Shown here one piece after another: positions 1 through 8,264 of a DNA stretch of 64,000 bases. The first letter of the stretch is position 1. Each line of letters begins with the position of its first letter. The notes beneath the pieces are model-generated. The model saw only the letters and a list, made by a program, of their open reading frames with translations. It was not told where the DNA came from and ran no database searches. Origin of the DNA: Chrysogorgia sp. JL179-B06 (taxonomy: Eukaryota; Cnidaria; Anthozoa; Scleralcyonacea; Chrysogorgiidae); contig JAYKKM010000196.1 in the NCBI GenBank assembly GCA_035772405.1, forward strand, positions 4,344,501 through 4,408,500. The letters are read 5' to 3'. The translations under genes and the position numbers were made by a program.

Positions 1-520
1 CAGCGGTGCGAGTAGGTAACCTCACCACAACAAAAATAGAAAGATCACACCATTGCATACTGGGGCAGTTAAAATGGAGACCCGACTCAAGTGGGAGTGG
101 TGTTAACACGGGGGATAGAAAACTTTGGCTTACACTGCTGATGCCAACAATAGGACCATAGGTTGGGTTGTTTTGCACTAATTTACTTGTTTCACCAATG
201 GCTTTCACTTTGTTTGAACCATTGGTGTGAAATTCCACGTTTTTCAAGGCGTGTGTGCTAACGTTGAAGTCGAGCACAATGTTGTAGGACTGGCTCTTGA
301 GGAAACCTGATAGTAGTTGCTCTAGAGTTCTTTTATTGATAGCGTCTGAGTCATCGACTGGGTCTGCTACGTTTTTTATCGCTGAGCCTTGCATGTCTAT
401 TATTCCAGACATCCTTCCACCGGTTGCGCTTAATTTAGGATCTTCGTCCAGATGTCTTTTCGTTCTCTTTAGTATTTTATCGTGAGGGTCGTCAGACTCA
501 TACCCATAGTTTAGGCTCAT
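1..520 (-). CDS. Fibre/spike-like virion protein, N-terminal part (runs off the left edge)
   Basis: The frame opens at an ATG (518-520 on the reverse strand) and stays open for 173 codons to the window edge, so the C-terminus is missing. Residues 1-30 are charged. Residues 48-64 read IKNVADPVDDSDAINKR, the 'I-x-N-V-x-D-P-x4-D-A-x-N-K' pattern that is common in fibre and spike proteins of phages and eukaryotic DNA viruses near their trimerisation regions. No signal peptide or membrane segment is visible in the part seen. The ATG lies only two bases after the stop of the 499-aa gene on the same strand, so the two are probably expressed together. A virion attachment or fibre subunit is the best guess from one motif plus context; another structural protein is possible. 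Confidence 0.55.
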   Translation of the reverse strand, partial: MSLNYGYESDDPHDKILKRTKRHLDEDPKLSATGGRMSGIIDMQGSAIKNVADPVDDSDAINKRTLEQLLSGFLKSQSYNIVLDFNVSTHALKNVEFHTNGSNKVKAIGETSKLVQNNPTYGPIVGISSVSQSFLSPVLTPLPLESGLHFNCPSMQWCDLSIFVVVRLPTRTA

Positions 521-522
521 TA

Positions 523-2022
523 CTACTTCAAGGTGTATTTGGTTAGTAGATAGCCAGAGACCGCTGAGAACCCCAAGATTATCGCCAACGTCGTCGTGTC
601 TGACTTACTTGTGGTGGTGACCACTGTTTTTTTCGCAGGAAGTGGTGTCACGTTTTCTTGGTAAACTTTTTTAGCCACCACATTTTCTTGGTAAACTTTT
701 TTAGCCACCACATTTTCTTGGTAAACTTTTCTCTTCACAGTCGTTGGTGCTACTAAGTTAGTCACCACATTTTCTTGGTGGACTTTTTTAGCCGCAATTG
801 TTGGTGTTGTTGCATTCAAGCGAGTGTTCACTCCAAATTTCATGGACTCTGTGGCAATCTTTAGTAAGTTGTTGTACCCAGCGATTTTATTCTTGAGTAT
901 CACCACATTACTCGGCATTAACCACGTACTTGGCGACACTGCAAGATTTTGAACAACGTTGGTGTCTCTAATCGATTTATTCATGTTGAGAATCCATGTC
1001 GACACGTCATAGTTGATAACACTGTCAGAAAACAACTTGCGGAATTCTTGTTGGGTCTCTAGACTCCCTGCAGAACCACCAACGACTGATACACGTGTTC
1101 TCGCTTGTGCACCAAGTGTGGAGTACACAAAGGCCTCTATGCTTTGGTTTAGATATTGCAGCCCAATGTTGGTAAAGCCGTCTGACAATCGCGCGACGTA
1201 TCGTTTATAATCGTTATGGGTGTCGTTGAGTGTGTAGACTCTGGTCTCACCTAAAGTGCCATCGCTCAAGACTTTATTCTGGTAGTAATGTTTTCTGGGA
1301 ATCTTGGAAATCTTACCATACAATTCGGAAGCGTTGAATTCTCTACTTATCGATTTCATGGTCTCACCACCCTCCATTCTTCTGAGAAGTCTTCTAATGG
1401 TGAAGTACAAATGAAATCTCATCACACTTGTGACCACAGGGTGAACTTCTTGTGACACTGATAAATGTTGCAGCGAGACTCCACAACAGAAACTCGCACA
1501 ATACGTCGCAAACACAACACGATAGTAAGATTCGCTGTCGTCCCACTCTGATTTTGTCTTTGATGTGGTGATTTGTAAGACTGGTAGCTTTGACATGAAG
1601 TAGCTATTTTGGTTAACAAAGACTTTAAAATTATTCACTGGATAATTTAACACGTTTTCTGTTGGATAGCCATCCCAAAGCCCCCAGTGGTTCTTATGAC
1701 CTTTTGGTAGTGGTTGGATAGTTCCACCACCTTGCCATATTATTGGGAACTTGCTATTGTGTAGCCACTTCCACATGTTTTTATCATTTTTGAAAGTTGC
1801 GCTGGTTATGTCTGTGCTGAGGATGTCGTTGTTTCTGAAATATATATCGACACTCATGATCTTACCGTCTTGCGAAATATTTGGATAGAACTCGAATTTG
1901 CTTAGAGTAGCGTGAGGGTACTTTTTGATAAGGTTTGCCTTTGCGTCGTGTGTAGCCTTCGATGTGTTCACCATCGCACGTTTGTAGTACTTCCCATAGT
2001 AGTTATGAAGGGCTTTCTGCAT
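523..2022 (-). CDS. Uncharacterised 499-aa virus-element protein with C-terminal repeats and membrane anchor
   Basis: This intact 499-codon frame starts at the ATG at 2020-2022. I do not recognise the family. The first 400 residues look globular and mixed in composition. Near the C-terminus a 10-residue unit (KKVYQENVVA and variants) is repeated about four times; two 30-bp copies at 661-720 are identical, so the repeat is recent. The last 24 residues contain one hydrophobic segment (LAIILGFSAVSGYLL) followed by a short basic tail, as in a tail-anchored protein. It is transcribed divergently from the penton-like gene across only 12 bp and is followed two bases later by the fibre-like gene. A structural or membrane-associated virion role is inferred from position; no enzymatic motif is visible. 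Confidence 0.8.
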   Translation of the reverse strand: MQKALHNYYGKYYKRAMVNTSKATHDAKANLIKKYPHATLSKFEFYPNISQDGKIMSVDIYFRNNDILSTDITSATFKNDKNMWKWLHNSKFPIIWQGGGTIQPLPKGHKNHWGLWDGYPTENVLNYPVNNFKVFVNQNSYFMSKLPVLQITTSKTKSEWDDSESYYRVVFATYCASFCCGVSLQHLSVSQEVHPVVTSVMRFHLYFTIRRLLRRMEGGETMKSISREFNASELYGKISKIPRKHYYQNKVLSDGTLGETRVYTLNDTHNDYKRYVARLSDGFTNIGLQYLNQSIEAFVYSTLGAQARTRVSVVGGSAGSLETQQEFRKLFSDSVINYDVSTWILNMNKSIRDTNVVQNLAVSPSTWLMPSNVVILKNKIAGYNNLLKIATESMKFGVNTRLNATTPTIAAKKVHQENVVTNLVAPTTVKRKVYQENVVAKKVYQENVVAKKVYQENVTPLPAKKTVVTTTSKSDTTTLAIILGFSAVSGYLLTKYTLK

Positions 2023-2034
2023 ATAATATACCGT
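2023..2034. promoter_or_regulatory. Bidirectional start region between divergent virus-element genes
   Basis: Only 12 bp (AT-rich, containing a TATAATATA-like core) separate the reverse-strand ATG of the 499-aa gene from the forward ATG at 2035; if the forward gene starts at the second in-frame ATG (2044) the gap is 21 bp. Promoter elements must therefore lie inside the opposing coding sequences or in this short AT box. Other genes of the block start with similarly short AT-rich leaders (for example ACTATATG at 6277 and AAAATATG at 8134). Confidence 0.4.
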
Positions 2035-2745
2035 ATGTTATACATGACGCGAAAGTTGACAGTACTCATTGAAGGTGCGGAAAAAGTTGTGTCCTTTGAC
2101 AACGCGATGATGGTCATACATGATAACCCATGCATTGTGGTCAAGACGGCCACTGTGTTTTGGGACTACCATAACACAACAAATGACGACAGCGTGCAGG
2201 TCTTCACGCTGGATGACTCTAGGGTTGGCTCTTTTAAGAAGATTAAAGTGGGTGAAGGGTACTTTAGCTTCGACGCACTGGTCAAAGTCTTAAAACATGA
2301 GTCTAACGAGCATAAGGTGAATCTTGAGATAGAGAAACTGACACCCACAAGCAAATGTAGAGTCAAGGTTAGTAGTTCAGCTGTGTTAGACACCATTGGG
2401 CCTCTACTTGGTTTCGCGAGGGGTGAGGTGATTCAGAACGACTCACAGTGGCACACTAGCCCAAACGAGGTCGACATGTATAGAGGTCTGAAGTACATAG
2501 AAGTTTCGTGTGACGTTGTCGAGACGGAGAGCAATGTGGGTATTGATGGGAAGCGCAGCGATGTAATCACAACGTTGCCAATACCCACTGAACAGTCTTT
2601 GAAGGGGTCAGTGCAACGTCATGTGGATATTGAGTCAAAGGTGGGTATTAAAAAAGGTGTTTACTCAAGTATGACGTTTCGCGTCAAACCAAATAACGGT
2701 GGTCTCAAAATTGGCGCGGTGCTATTGGAACTGTATATTGTGTGA
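2035..2745 (+). CDS. Penton/minor-capsid-like protein of the Polinton-like element
   Basis: A 236-aa protein. The frame is open further upstream to 1912, but that part overlaps the opposite gene, so ATG 2035 (or 2044) is preferred. The middle contains 'GYFSFDALVKVL' followed about 50 residues later by 'IGPLLGFARGEVI' and a beta-rich C-terminal half. The LLGF block after a short N-terminal beta region resembles the minor capsid (penton) proteins of Polintons and related elements, which are single jelly rolls. That is a family-pattern match from memory. The stop (2743-2745) lies 5 bp before the integrase ATG. No signal peptide or membrane helix. A penton-type capsid role fits the neighbouring ATPase and capsid-like genes. 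Confidence 0.5.
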   Translation: MLYMTRKLTVLIEGAEKVVSFDNAMMVIHDNPCIVVKTATVFWDYHNTTNDDSVQVFTLDDSRVGSFKKIKVGEGYFSFDALVKVLKHESNEHKVNLEIEKLTPTSKCRVKVSSSAVLDTIGPLLGFARGEVIQNDSQWHTSPNEVDMYRGLKYIEVSCDVVETESNVGIDGKRSDVITTLPIPTEQSLKGSVQRHVDIESKVGIKKGVYSSMTFRVKPNNGGLKIGAVLLELYIV

Positions 2746-2750
2746 ATTAT

Positions 2751-3860
2751 ATGGAACTTGGTGTGGAAACAGAGCAAGGGTTGCGAGACATCTATTATAG
2801 TCCCAAGACAGGGTACAGTGGTGCAGAGAGGTTGTATCAAAGTGCGTTGGGAGACGGATTGAAAGTAACTAGAAAAACAGTGAAAGAGTGGTTGACCGCG
2901 CAGGACACTTACACTAGGTACAAACCCATTGTGAGAAGACATAAGTTCCGCACGACTTTTGTTGGGTTTCTTGGTGAAGAGCTCCAAATGGACTTAGTGG
3001 ACATGAGTAAGTACTCAAAACAGAATGGAGGGTACTATTGGATACTAACAGGTATTGAAATATTGAGTAGATATGCTTTTGGTATTGCAGTTTATAGAAA
3101 AGACACTAAGAACATGACTAAGGCTGTTGGAGAGCTATTGAGTGACTTTAAAGATCGGTTTGGAACCACGCCTAAGTTAGCGCAATTTGATGATGGACTT
3201 GAGTTCTACAATGTTGGTGTTAAAAGTTTGCTGAAAGAACATGGTGTTGAATATTTCAGCACTAAGAGCGACAAAAAGGCTGCTGTTGTCGAGCGTTTTA
3301 ATAGAAGCCTCAAGAGTATTATGTGGAAGTACTTTTACACCCGTGGAACGTATAAATGGATTGACGTTCTTGACCAGTTTGTGAGCAATTATAATAGCAA
3401 TGTGAACCGCAGTATTATGATGAAGCCGAAGGATGTCAATAAGTCAAACGAAGGCGAAGTGTGGACCACTTTGTTTGGTCACCAATTTGCAGACAACCCA
3501 TTGCCAAAGTTCAAGATTGGTCAATCGGTGAGAATTAGTAAATACAAGAGTGTGTTCACAAAGGGTTATGAAGCCAACTTCACTGCAAAGGAGCTGTTTA
3601 AAGTGGTGAAAGTTATTCGTGGTGATCCGAATGTGTACGAAATTGAGGACCACACCGGTGAACAGATTATTGGGAAATTTTATGAACAGGAATTATCGCT
3701 GGTCAATAGGAAACATGGTGGTGACGATGTGTACAGAGTTGAAAAGGTGTTGAAAAGAAAGAAAGTCAGAGGGAAGAAGATGGCGCTGGTCAAATGGTTG
3801 GGTTATGAGAGCAAACATAATTCGTGGATACCAGAAAGCGATATTCAAAATGTGAGCTAG
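2751..3860 (+). CDS. DDE integrase with C-terminal chromodomain (Polinton/Maverick type)
   Basis: A 369-aa protein starting at ATG 2751; an in-frame GTG lies 9 bp upstream but is not needed. The retroviral-type catalytic core occupies about residues 70-200. The catalytic acidic residues are D81 (LQMDLVDM), D147 (QFDDGLEF) and E181 (VVERFNRS), so the D,D-E triad is complete. The C-terminal 45 residues form a chromodomain, with likely aromatic-cage residues Y328, W349 and W359. The protein would insert the linear viral DNA into host chromatin, the chromodomain biasing it to methylated-histone regions, as known for chromodomain integrases of Polintons and chromoviruses. The frame is intact. It is followed 6 bp later by the duplicated membrane-protein gene, whose duplication breakpoint lies inside the chromodomain coding sequence. 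A Gypsy origin is unlikely because no RT or gag adjoins it. Confidence 0.9.
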   Translation: MELGVETEQGLRDIYYSPKTGYSGAERLYQSALGDGLKVTRKTVKEWLTAQDTYTRYKPIVRRHKFRTTFVGFLGEELQMDLVDMSKYSKQNGGYYWILTGIEILSRYAFGIAVYRKDTKNMTKAVGELLSDFKDRFGTTPKLAQFDDGLEFYNVGVKSLLKEHGVEYFSTKSDKKAAVVERFNRSLKSIMWKYFYTRGTYKWIDVLDQFVSNYNSNVNRSIMMKPKDVNKSNEGEVWTTLFGHQFADNPLPKFKIGQSVRISKYKSVFTKGYEANFTAKELFKVVKVIRGDPNVYEIEDHTGEQIIGKFYEQELSLVNRKHGGDDVYRVEKVLKRKKVRGKKMALVKWLGYESKHNSWIPESDIQNVS

Positions 3861-4892
3861 TGTAATATGGCTGAGAGTGGCTTCGACGACCTCGACATGG
3901 AGGGCTCTGACGAATACAAAGATGTTACTGACGACGAACTAGAGCGTAGTCTTGAGAAAGCCACCCAAGACAGTGAGCTAGCTTGGGGTGACCCAAACGT
4001 CGCAGTTGGTGAGAGAGTTAGACTAACTAAAGTGAGGAGTGGGCTGGTTCTTGAACGTGGTAGAAGAACGCGTCAACACATGGAGGAGACCTTTAGCGAT
4101 ATTGAGACGCGGATTAATGACAACGCAAAAGACCACGAAGACGTCGCGAGGAGTGCACCATTGTTAGACACCACACACGCGGAGTACGTCGACATACCTG
4201 GACTAACACCAATCGAGAACCGTGAGTTGAATAGCATACTTAATCCAAGCGAGAGTGTGATGTCTGAGTCAAGAATAGGCGACACTGGTACATTGCAAAT
4301 AAAAGCAAACCATTTTCGAGACTTGATAGACAAAGTGGGCGAGAGAATGGTAGAGCTCGGCAAAAAAAAAAAAAAAGATCTCACGACTGTGGGGAGCGAA
4401 GAGTATTGATCTAGCTGAAAGAGTGATTGGACTTATACAGGCTAAAGGCATGCTTATTGAGCAGCGGGAAATAGAGGAGGTTAGAGAGCAACAAGAAGTT
4501 GACATTAACAGATTGCAGAAGTTTAAGAAATGGGCTAGAGAAAATATGGTTGGGTTGAGTGCTTTAGCAATTTCAGTAGCTGCGATTATAACAACTATTA
4601 TTATCGCTGGGAGGTCTGCTGTTATGAAAGGCACTATGGTCACGAGGTCGTTCGCGCAAGCTGTCAAGAATGTGATAATGAGGATGGGTCCATGGGCTGT
4701 TGGGTTGGCTAACTTAGTTTATGACGCGCTGGTGACAGGCGCAAGGGGTCTTGCTTGGTTAGCTCAAAATCTGTGGGTGTTTGCGGTGACATTCGCGTGG
4801 CTTGCGTACAATTATTTAAACTAAAAGCAAACGTGATTCATGGATACCAGAAAGCGACATTCAAAATGTGAGCTAATGTAATATGGCTGAAG
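3809..4892 (+). repeat. About 1.02-kb tandem duplication with breakpoints in the integrase 3' end
   Basis: The last roughly 55 bp of the integrase gene plus the 6-bp leader and first codons of the next gene (3809-3876) recur almost unchanged at 4825-4892, just before the second paralogue. The second copy still carries the chromodomain C-terminus coding (GGATACCAGAAAGCGA, then a stop) although it is now non-coding. This shows the paralogue pair arose by tandem duplication of a unit that began inside the integrase gene. Confidence 0.9.
3867..4824 (+). pseudogene. First copy of duplicated membrane-protein gene, frameshifted at a 15-A run
   Basis: Two abutting frames (3867-4409 and 4423-4824) together correspond to the intact 458-aa protein encoded at 4883-6259. 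Both paralogues start MAE-x-G followed by an acidic region. Both end with an amphipathic stretch beginning KFKKWA or RFKKWA, two hydrophobic helices, and the shared segment MGPWAVGLANLVY. The break coincides with a run of 15 A at 4362-4376; the upstream frame reads five lysines there and stops 10 codons later. The copy is also shorter than its paralogue in the middle. It could be a dead duplicate, a sequencing or assembly error in the homopolymer, or a slippery site; the sequence alone cannot decide. Function unknown. Confidence 0.75.
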
Positions 4893-6259
4893 GTGGGGGA
4901 GATTTTGACGAGATTGAGATGGACAACTTCGATAGACTTGATAGGTACACCGATGATCAAATAAATGACGAACTCGAAAAACTCACTCGAGATTATAATT
5001 TAATTGGCAACAAGTACGCCAGCGGTGGCATGCCAGACATCGCGCGTGTCAAGTTTGACAAATTGTATGAGAGAATGAATAAATTTCAGGACGAACAGGA
5101 TAAAAGAGGGGTTCAAGAAAAAAAGACGCCGTTTATTGATGATGGTACGACGGTGACTATAGAAGTCCCCGCAGCGCCAACAGAGGGCTCCAAAATAGGT
5201 TTAGACGACATACCAAACACGGAGAGACTTGGACCAACCATAAACTCGGCAATAACGAGGGATAAAAAAGACTTCTTCAAAAATGCTCTAAGATTAGACA
5301 TTAGAAAGGCAGATGGACCGAACTCAAAGGAACTCATTGATGGGTCAACCATAACTTTCGATAAGAGGGGTAAGCAAAGCGGTATTGTGTTTAGAGATGT
5401 AAAAGTTGTCATCTCAAGGAACCAAGGTAAGACGTTTCAGTATAGTAGCGCAAAAGAAGCTGTTAAAGTCGTTAAAGAGTTCAAACAACTCATCAAGAAA
5501 GCTGGAAAGGAACACAAAAACACGCCAAGTGGTGTGGTTGACGCACAGTTGAGGTCTGAGGATATAGCGCCAACAGAAGATTTAACAGACGCTATAGTCT
5601 CTACCGCTAGTGATAAGGTTGAAGCCGAAGTAGAGTCACGAGAGAGTGAGCTAAACGCGACGGTCGCCACTGAAGAGGAAATAAGAGAGCTCGCAGGTGT
5701 ATTGAGTCCAAAGGGTCCAAACGATATGAAGATACAAGCTTTAGAAATCATGGTTGATAGATACCGCTTGAAAGCTCTAAACGAGACTGACCTAGTGAAA
5801 GAACGATGGTATAAAAACATTAGTGAGACAGCCGAGTTGAAAGCGGATAGCATACGACTTCAGGAGGGTCTCAAACCAGAACACGAAGAAGCTAATAAAA
5901 TTATTGTTGATGAGGTCAGAAACAACGACTTGTCTAGGTTAGAGAGATTCAAGAAATGGGCTAAAGAAAATATGGTTGGGTTGAGCGCTTTAGCGATTAC
6001 GATAGCTGGAATTGTGACAACTGTTATTATCGCTGGGAGGTCCGCTGTTATGAAAGGTGCTAAAGCCACAAAGTCGTTCGCACAAGCTGTTAAGAATGCA
6101 ATCATGAAGATGGGTCCATGGGCTGTTGGGTTGGCTAATTTAGTTTACAATGCGTTGACGTTGGGTGCGAAGGGTCTCGCGTGGTTGGCTCAAAATCTGT
6201 GGGTACTCGCGGTGATATTTGTGTGGTTCGCTTATGACTATTACAAGCTAAAACGGTAG
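4883..6259 (+). CDS. 458-aa virus-element protein with two C-terminal membrane helices
   Basis: This intact frame has an acidic N-terminus (MAEGGGDFDEIEMDNFDRL), a long charged, helix-rich middle (about residues 60-340) and a C-terminal domain of about 110 residues. That domain has an amphipathic lead-in, a first membrane helix (LSALAITIAGIVTTVIIAG), a conserved MGPWAVGLANLVY segment, a second membrane helix (LAWLAQNLWVLAVIFVW) and a short basic tail. I do not recognise the family. The same architecture is present in the upstream broken duplicate, where the membrane half is the best conserved part, so that half is probably the functional core. It sits between integrase and capsid genes with a 22-bp gap to the next ATG. 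A virion membrane protein or pore-like component is possible but unproven. Confidence 0.8.
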   Translation: MAEGGGDFDEIEMDNFDRLDRYTDDQINDELEKLTRDYNLIGNKYASGGMPDIARVKFDKLYERMNKFQDEQDKRGVQEKKTPFIDDGTTVTIEVPAAPTEGSKIGLDDIPNTERLGPTINSAITRDKKDFFKNALRLDIRKADGPNSKELIDGSTITFDKRGKQSGIVFRDVKVVISRNQGKTFQYSSAKEAVKVVKEFKQLIKKAGKEHKNTPSGVVDAQLRSEDIAPTEDLTDAIVSTASDKVEAEVESRESELNATVATEEEIRELAGVLSPKGPNDMKIQALEIMVDRYRLKALNETDLVKERWYKNISETAELKADSIRLQEGLKPEHEEANKIIVDEVRNNDLSRLERFKKWAKENMVGLSALAITIAGIVTTVIIAGRSAVMKGAKATKSFAQAVKNAIMKMGPWAVGLANLVYNALTLGAKGLAWLAQNLWVLAVIFVWFAYDYYKLKR

Positions 6260-6281
6260 TAACAAAACACACGTAAACTAT

Positions 6282-7520
6282 ATGAACGTCACGTCGGCAG
6301 AGTTGAGTCCTGGTTTTAGACGAGCAACCATGGGCGTCATAAAAGGGGCGAGAACGCAGCATGTGATCACGTTGAACCCTAATAAGGTCAGCCCTGGTGA
6401 GGAACTTTACATTGATATACCGAAGCTTAAGGTTAGTAGCTGTTTGGTGCCTGGATCGTTAGGTCTAGTGTTCGACTTTAAGAATGCAAACGCCAAAAGT
6501 TGGTTCTTGAACAATGTCAGCAAGTTGTTGGTTGAGAAGCTTGTTGTAAGACTAGCTGGAGAAATTGTGTACGACAACACTGGGGAAAGTTACACTGGTG
6601 TTTATCGCGACCTTTGGGAAAGCGTTACTGTGCGAGACCAAATGATTGACTATGGTATTGGTGGTGAGAACTTGAGAAAGTTAGTTTCTAAGGACGACAG
6701 TGGTGCGACAAGTGGAAACGTTGCTAAAGTTAGTGACGCGTTAATGTTTAGTGTGATTGGGACGAAACAGCGGATCAAGCTTGGTAAGATCATGAATGAC
6801 CACGGGTTGTACGCTCCTTTTAGCATGAACAACAACTTGCACTATGCTATCACACTTCCGAAGGCCACAGACATCATGATAGCTCAATCCGGTAGTAGTG
6901 TGGGTGGATACACTCTGGAGAACCTCGAGCTTGAGTATGAAACGATCGATAACCAGGAGCTCGCTGATGAAATAGCGTCAGGCTATGCAAGTGGTCGTAG
7001 TTTGTCATACGAACACGTTACGTTGATGAAAACCACTGAATGGGATAAAGGCACAACCATTGCGAACGAGAATGTTAATCTACCGAGAAAAAGCATGAAG
7101 GCAATTGTGTTGCTATTCACGAATAAGGTGCGAACAGACAGTGAGGAGTTTCTTTACCCAAATATCGAGAGTGTTAGAGTCACAATTGAAGGTGTGCCAA
7201 ATAGTGTGTACTCACAAGGCATCCCAAAGTCGAAGTTCTATGCAGAAGCGAAACGACTGTTTGGGTTGGGTGAAGAACACGCTCAGCTCATGACCATACA
7301 GAAATTCTATAAAGATGGTTTTGCGTTGGTCATTGACTTGAGGAGCGTTCAAGATAACTACAACGTCGCCACTGGTAAAAAAATTGTGAACACACAATCC
7401 GGTGTGCTTCTTGAAATCATAAAGAAAGCGACGACTGCGAACGTCATGTGTAGGGTGTTTGTGATGAGTGATGGGCTGGTCAACTTCATGAACAATGGTC
7501 TGCAATCAATCCAGTATTAA
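6282..7520 (+). CDS. Probable major capsid protein (412 aa) of the virus-like element
   Basis: An intact 412-aa frame with ATG in the leader ACTATATG. I recognise the family as one that is abundant and uncharacterised in cnidarian genome assemblies: an N-terminal basic patch (SPGFRRATMGVIKGAR), 'LVFDFKNANAKSWFLNN', 'GYTLENLELEYETID' in the middle and a C-terminus ending NNGLQSIQY. Predicted strands dominate throughout, in two halves, as expected of a double jelly-roll capsid protein. It lies directly upstream of the packaging ATPase, the usual neighbour of capsid genes in Polintons and polinton-like viruses. At 412 residues it is shorter than typical Polinton capsid proteins, so a divergent double jelly roll or a different capsid subunit both remain possible. 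No membrane segment is present. Confidence 0.6.
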   Translation: MNVTSAELSPGFRRATMGVIKGARTQHVITLNPNKVSPGEELYIDIPKLKVSSCLVPGSLGLVFDFKNANAKSWFLNNVSKLLVEKLVVRLAGEIVYDNTGESYTGVYRDLWESVTVRDQMIDYGIGGENLRKLVSKDDSGATSGNVAKVSDALMFSVIGTKQRIKLGKIMNDHGLYAPFSMNNNLHYAITLPKATDIMIAQSGSSVGGYTLENLELEYETIDNQELADEIASGYASGRSLSYEHVTLMKTTEWDKGTTIANENVNLPRKSMKAIVLLFTNKVRTDSEEFLYPNIESVRVTIEGVPNSVYSQGIPKSKFYAEAKRLFGLGEEHAQLMTIQKFYKDGFALVIDLRSVQDNYNVATGKKIVNTQSGVLLEIIKKATTANVMCRVFVMSDGLVNFMNNGLQSIQY

Positions 7521-7535
7521 ATCAAACGCAATTTA

Positions 7536-8135
7536 ATGGAGACACCGTTTAATGCGCTAATTGTTGGTATGACAGCTTGTGGTAAGACGCATTGTTTGCT
7601 GGAAACATTGGAATCTGAGTATCGTGGTAAATTTGACTACATCGTGTTGATTTGCCCTACTTTCGAGTGGAATAAAGCGTATCAAGATTGGAAATATGTA
7701 CGCGACCCCGACGTGTTAGCGATAGACTGCACACAGGACAATGTCGACGCTGTTCTCAAGTGTGTAACAAACATTTTTAAAGGCACTAACACTCTGATTG
7801 TGTTGGACGACTGTGCAAGTGGGCAGGACGTCAAGAATAGGACTAGTCAATTGGTCAACTTAGCTTTTAGCGCGCGACATTTTACGCTGAGCGTTATTGT
7901 CATCACACAACAACTGACGTCAATCGCGAAACCGTATAGAGAAAACATTAGTAAGCTCATTTGCTTTTACTGTCCGAGCAGGAGTGATATGAAGGTCGTT
8001 ATTGACGATTACCTTGGGCACATTAGCAAAGAAGAAGTGTCAGCGATTGTGACCGCACTAAAAAATAATAAGTACGCCAGACTTGAAATCTCACTGCGTT
8101 ATCCATACAATTACGAAGTTGTTATTCCGCAATAA
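7536..8135 (+). CDS. A32/FtsK-HerA-type DNA-packaging ATPase
   Basis: A 199-aa P-loop ATPase. Walker A is GMTACGKT (residues 11-18), Walker B is LIVLDD (residues 87-92), and the motif IVITQQ (about 121-126) matches the conserved glutamine motif of FtsK/HerA-superfamily packaging ATPases such as poxvirus A32 and its Polinton and virophage relatives. The length is typical of the compact Polinton and virophage versions. It would power loading of the genome into capsids. The gene starts 15 bp after the capsid-like gene's stop and is followed after 3 bp by a micro-ORF. All key residues are present and the frame is intact. Confidence 0.88.
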   Translation: METPFNALIVGMTACGKTHCLLETLESEYRGKFDYIVLICPTFEWNKAYQDWKYVRDPDVLAIDCTQDNVDAVLKCVTNIFKGTNTLIVLDDCASGQDVKNRTSQLVNLAFSARHFTLSVIVITQQLTSIAKPYRENISKLICFYCPSRSDMKVVIDDYLGHISKEEVSAIVTALKNNKYARLEISLRYPYNYEVVIPQ

Positions 8136-8138
8136 AAT

Positions 8139-8264
8139 ATGGGTATAAGTAATAGTGTGATGGTGAAACGCAAAAGTGAAGAAAACCCCACGATTGAGGA
8201 ATTAGTTGAGGATTCCGACACTGATGGTACTTCGACTGTGGAAGACAATATTGACGTTAGTTAG
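8139..8264 (+). CDS. 41-aa acidic micro-protein with an N-myristoylation-type start
   Basis: The ATG lies 3 bp after the ATPase stop, and the 41-codon frame ends at TAG 8262-8264. The N-terminus MGISNS has Gly2 and Ser6, the classical N-myristoyltransferase pattern (MGxxxS/T), followed by a basic patch (VKRK) and then a strongly acidic tail. The last 14 codons overlap the start of the next gene in another frame. It may be a genuine small lipid-anchored protein, or the N-terminus of the following hydrophobic protein separated from it by a frameshift near 8,255-8,270. Function unknown. Confidence 0.45.
   Translation: MGISNSVMVKRKSEENPTIEELVEDSDTDGTSTVEDNIDVS

Noticed and set aside
297..485. 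Forward 62-codon frame at the left edge
   Set aside because: It is the antisense of the reverse-strand fibre-like gene, which has a continuous frame, a motif and a tight fit to its neighbour.
1912..2034. Upstream extension of the penton-like protein to 1912
   Set aside because: It would overlap the first 110 bp of the opposite 499-aa gene and adds a sequence of chance character; ATG 2035 or 2044 gives a compact divergent pair.
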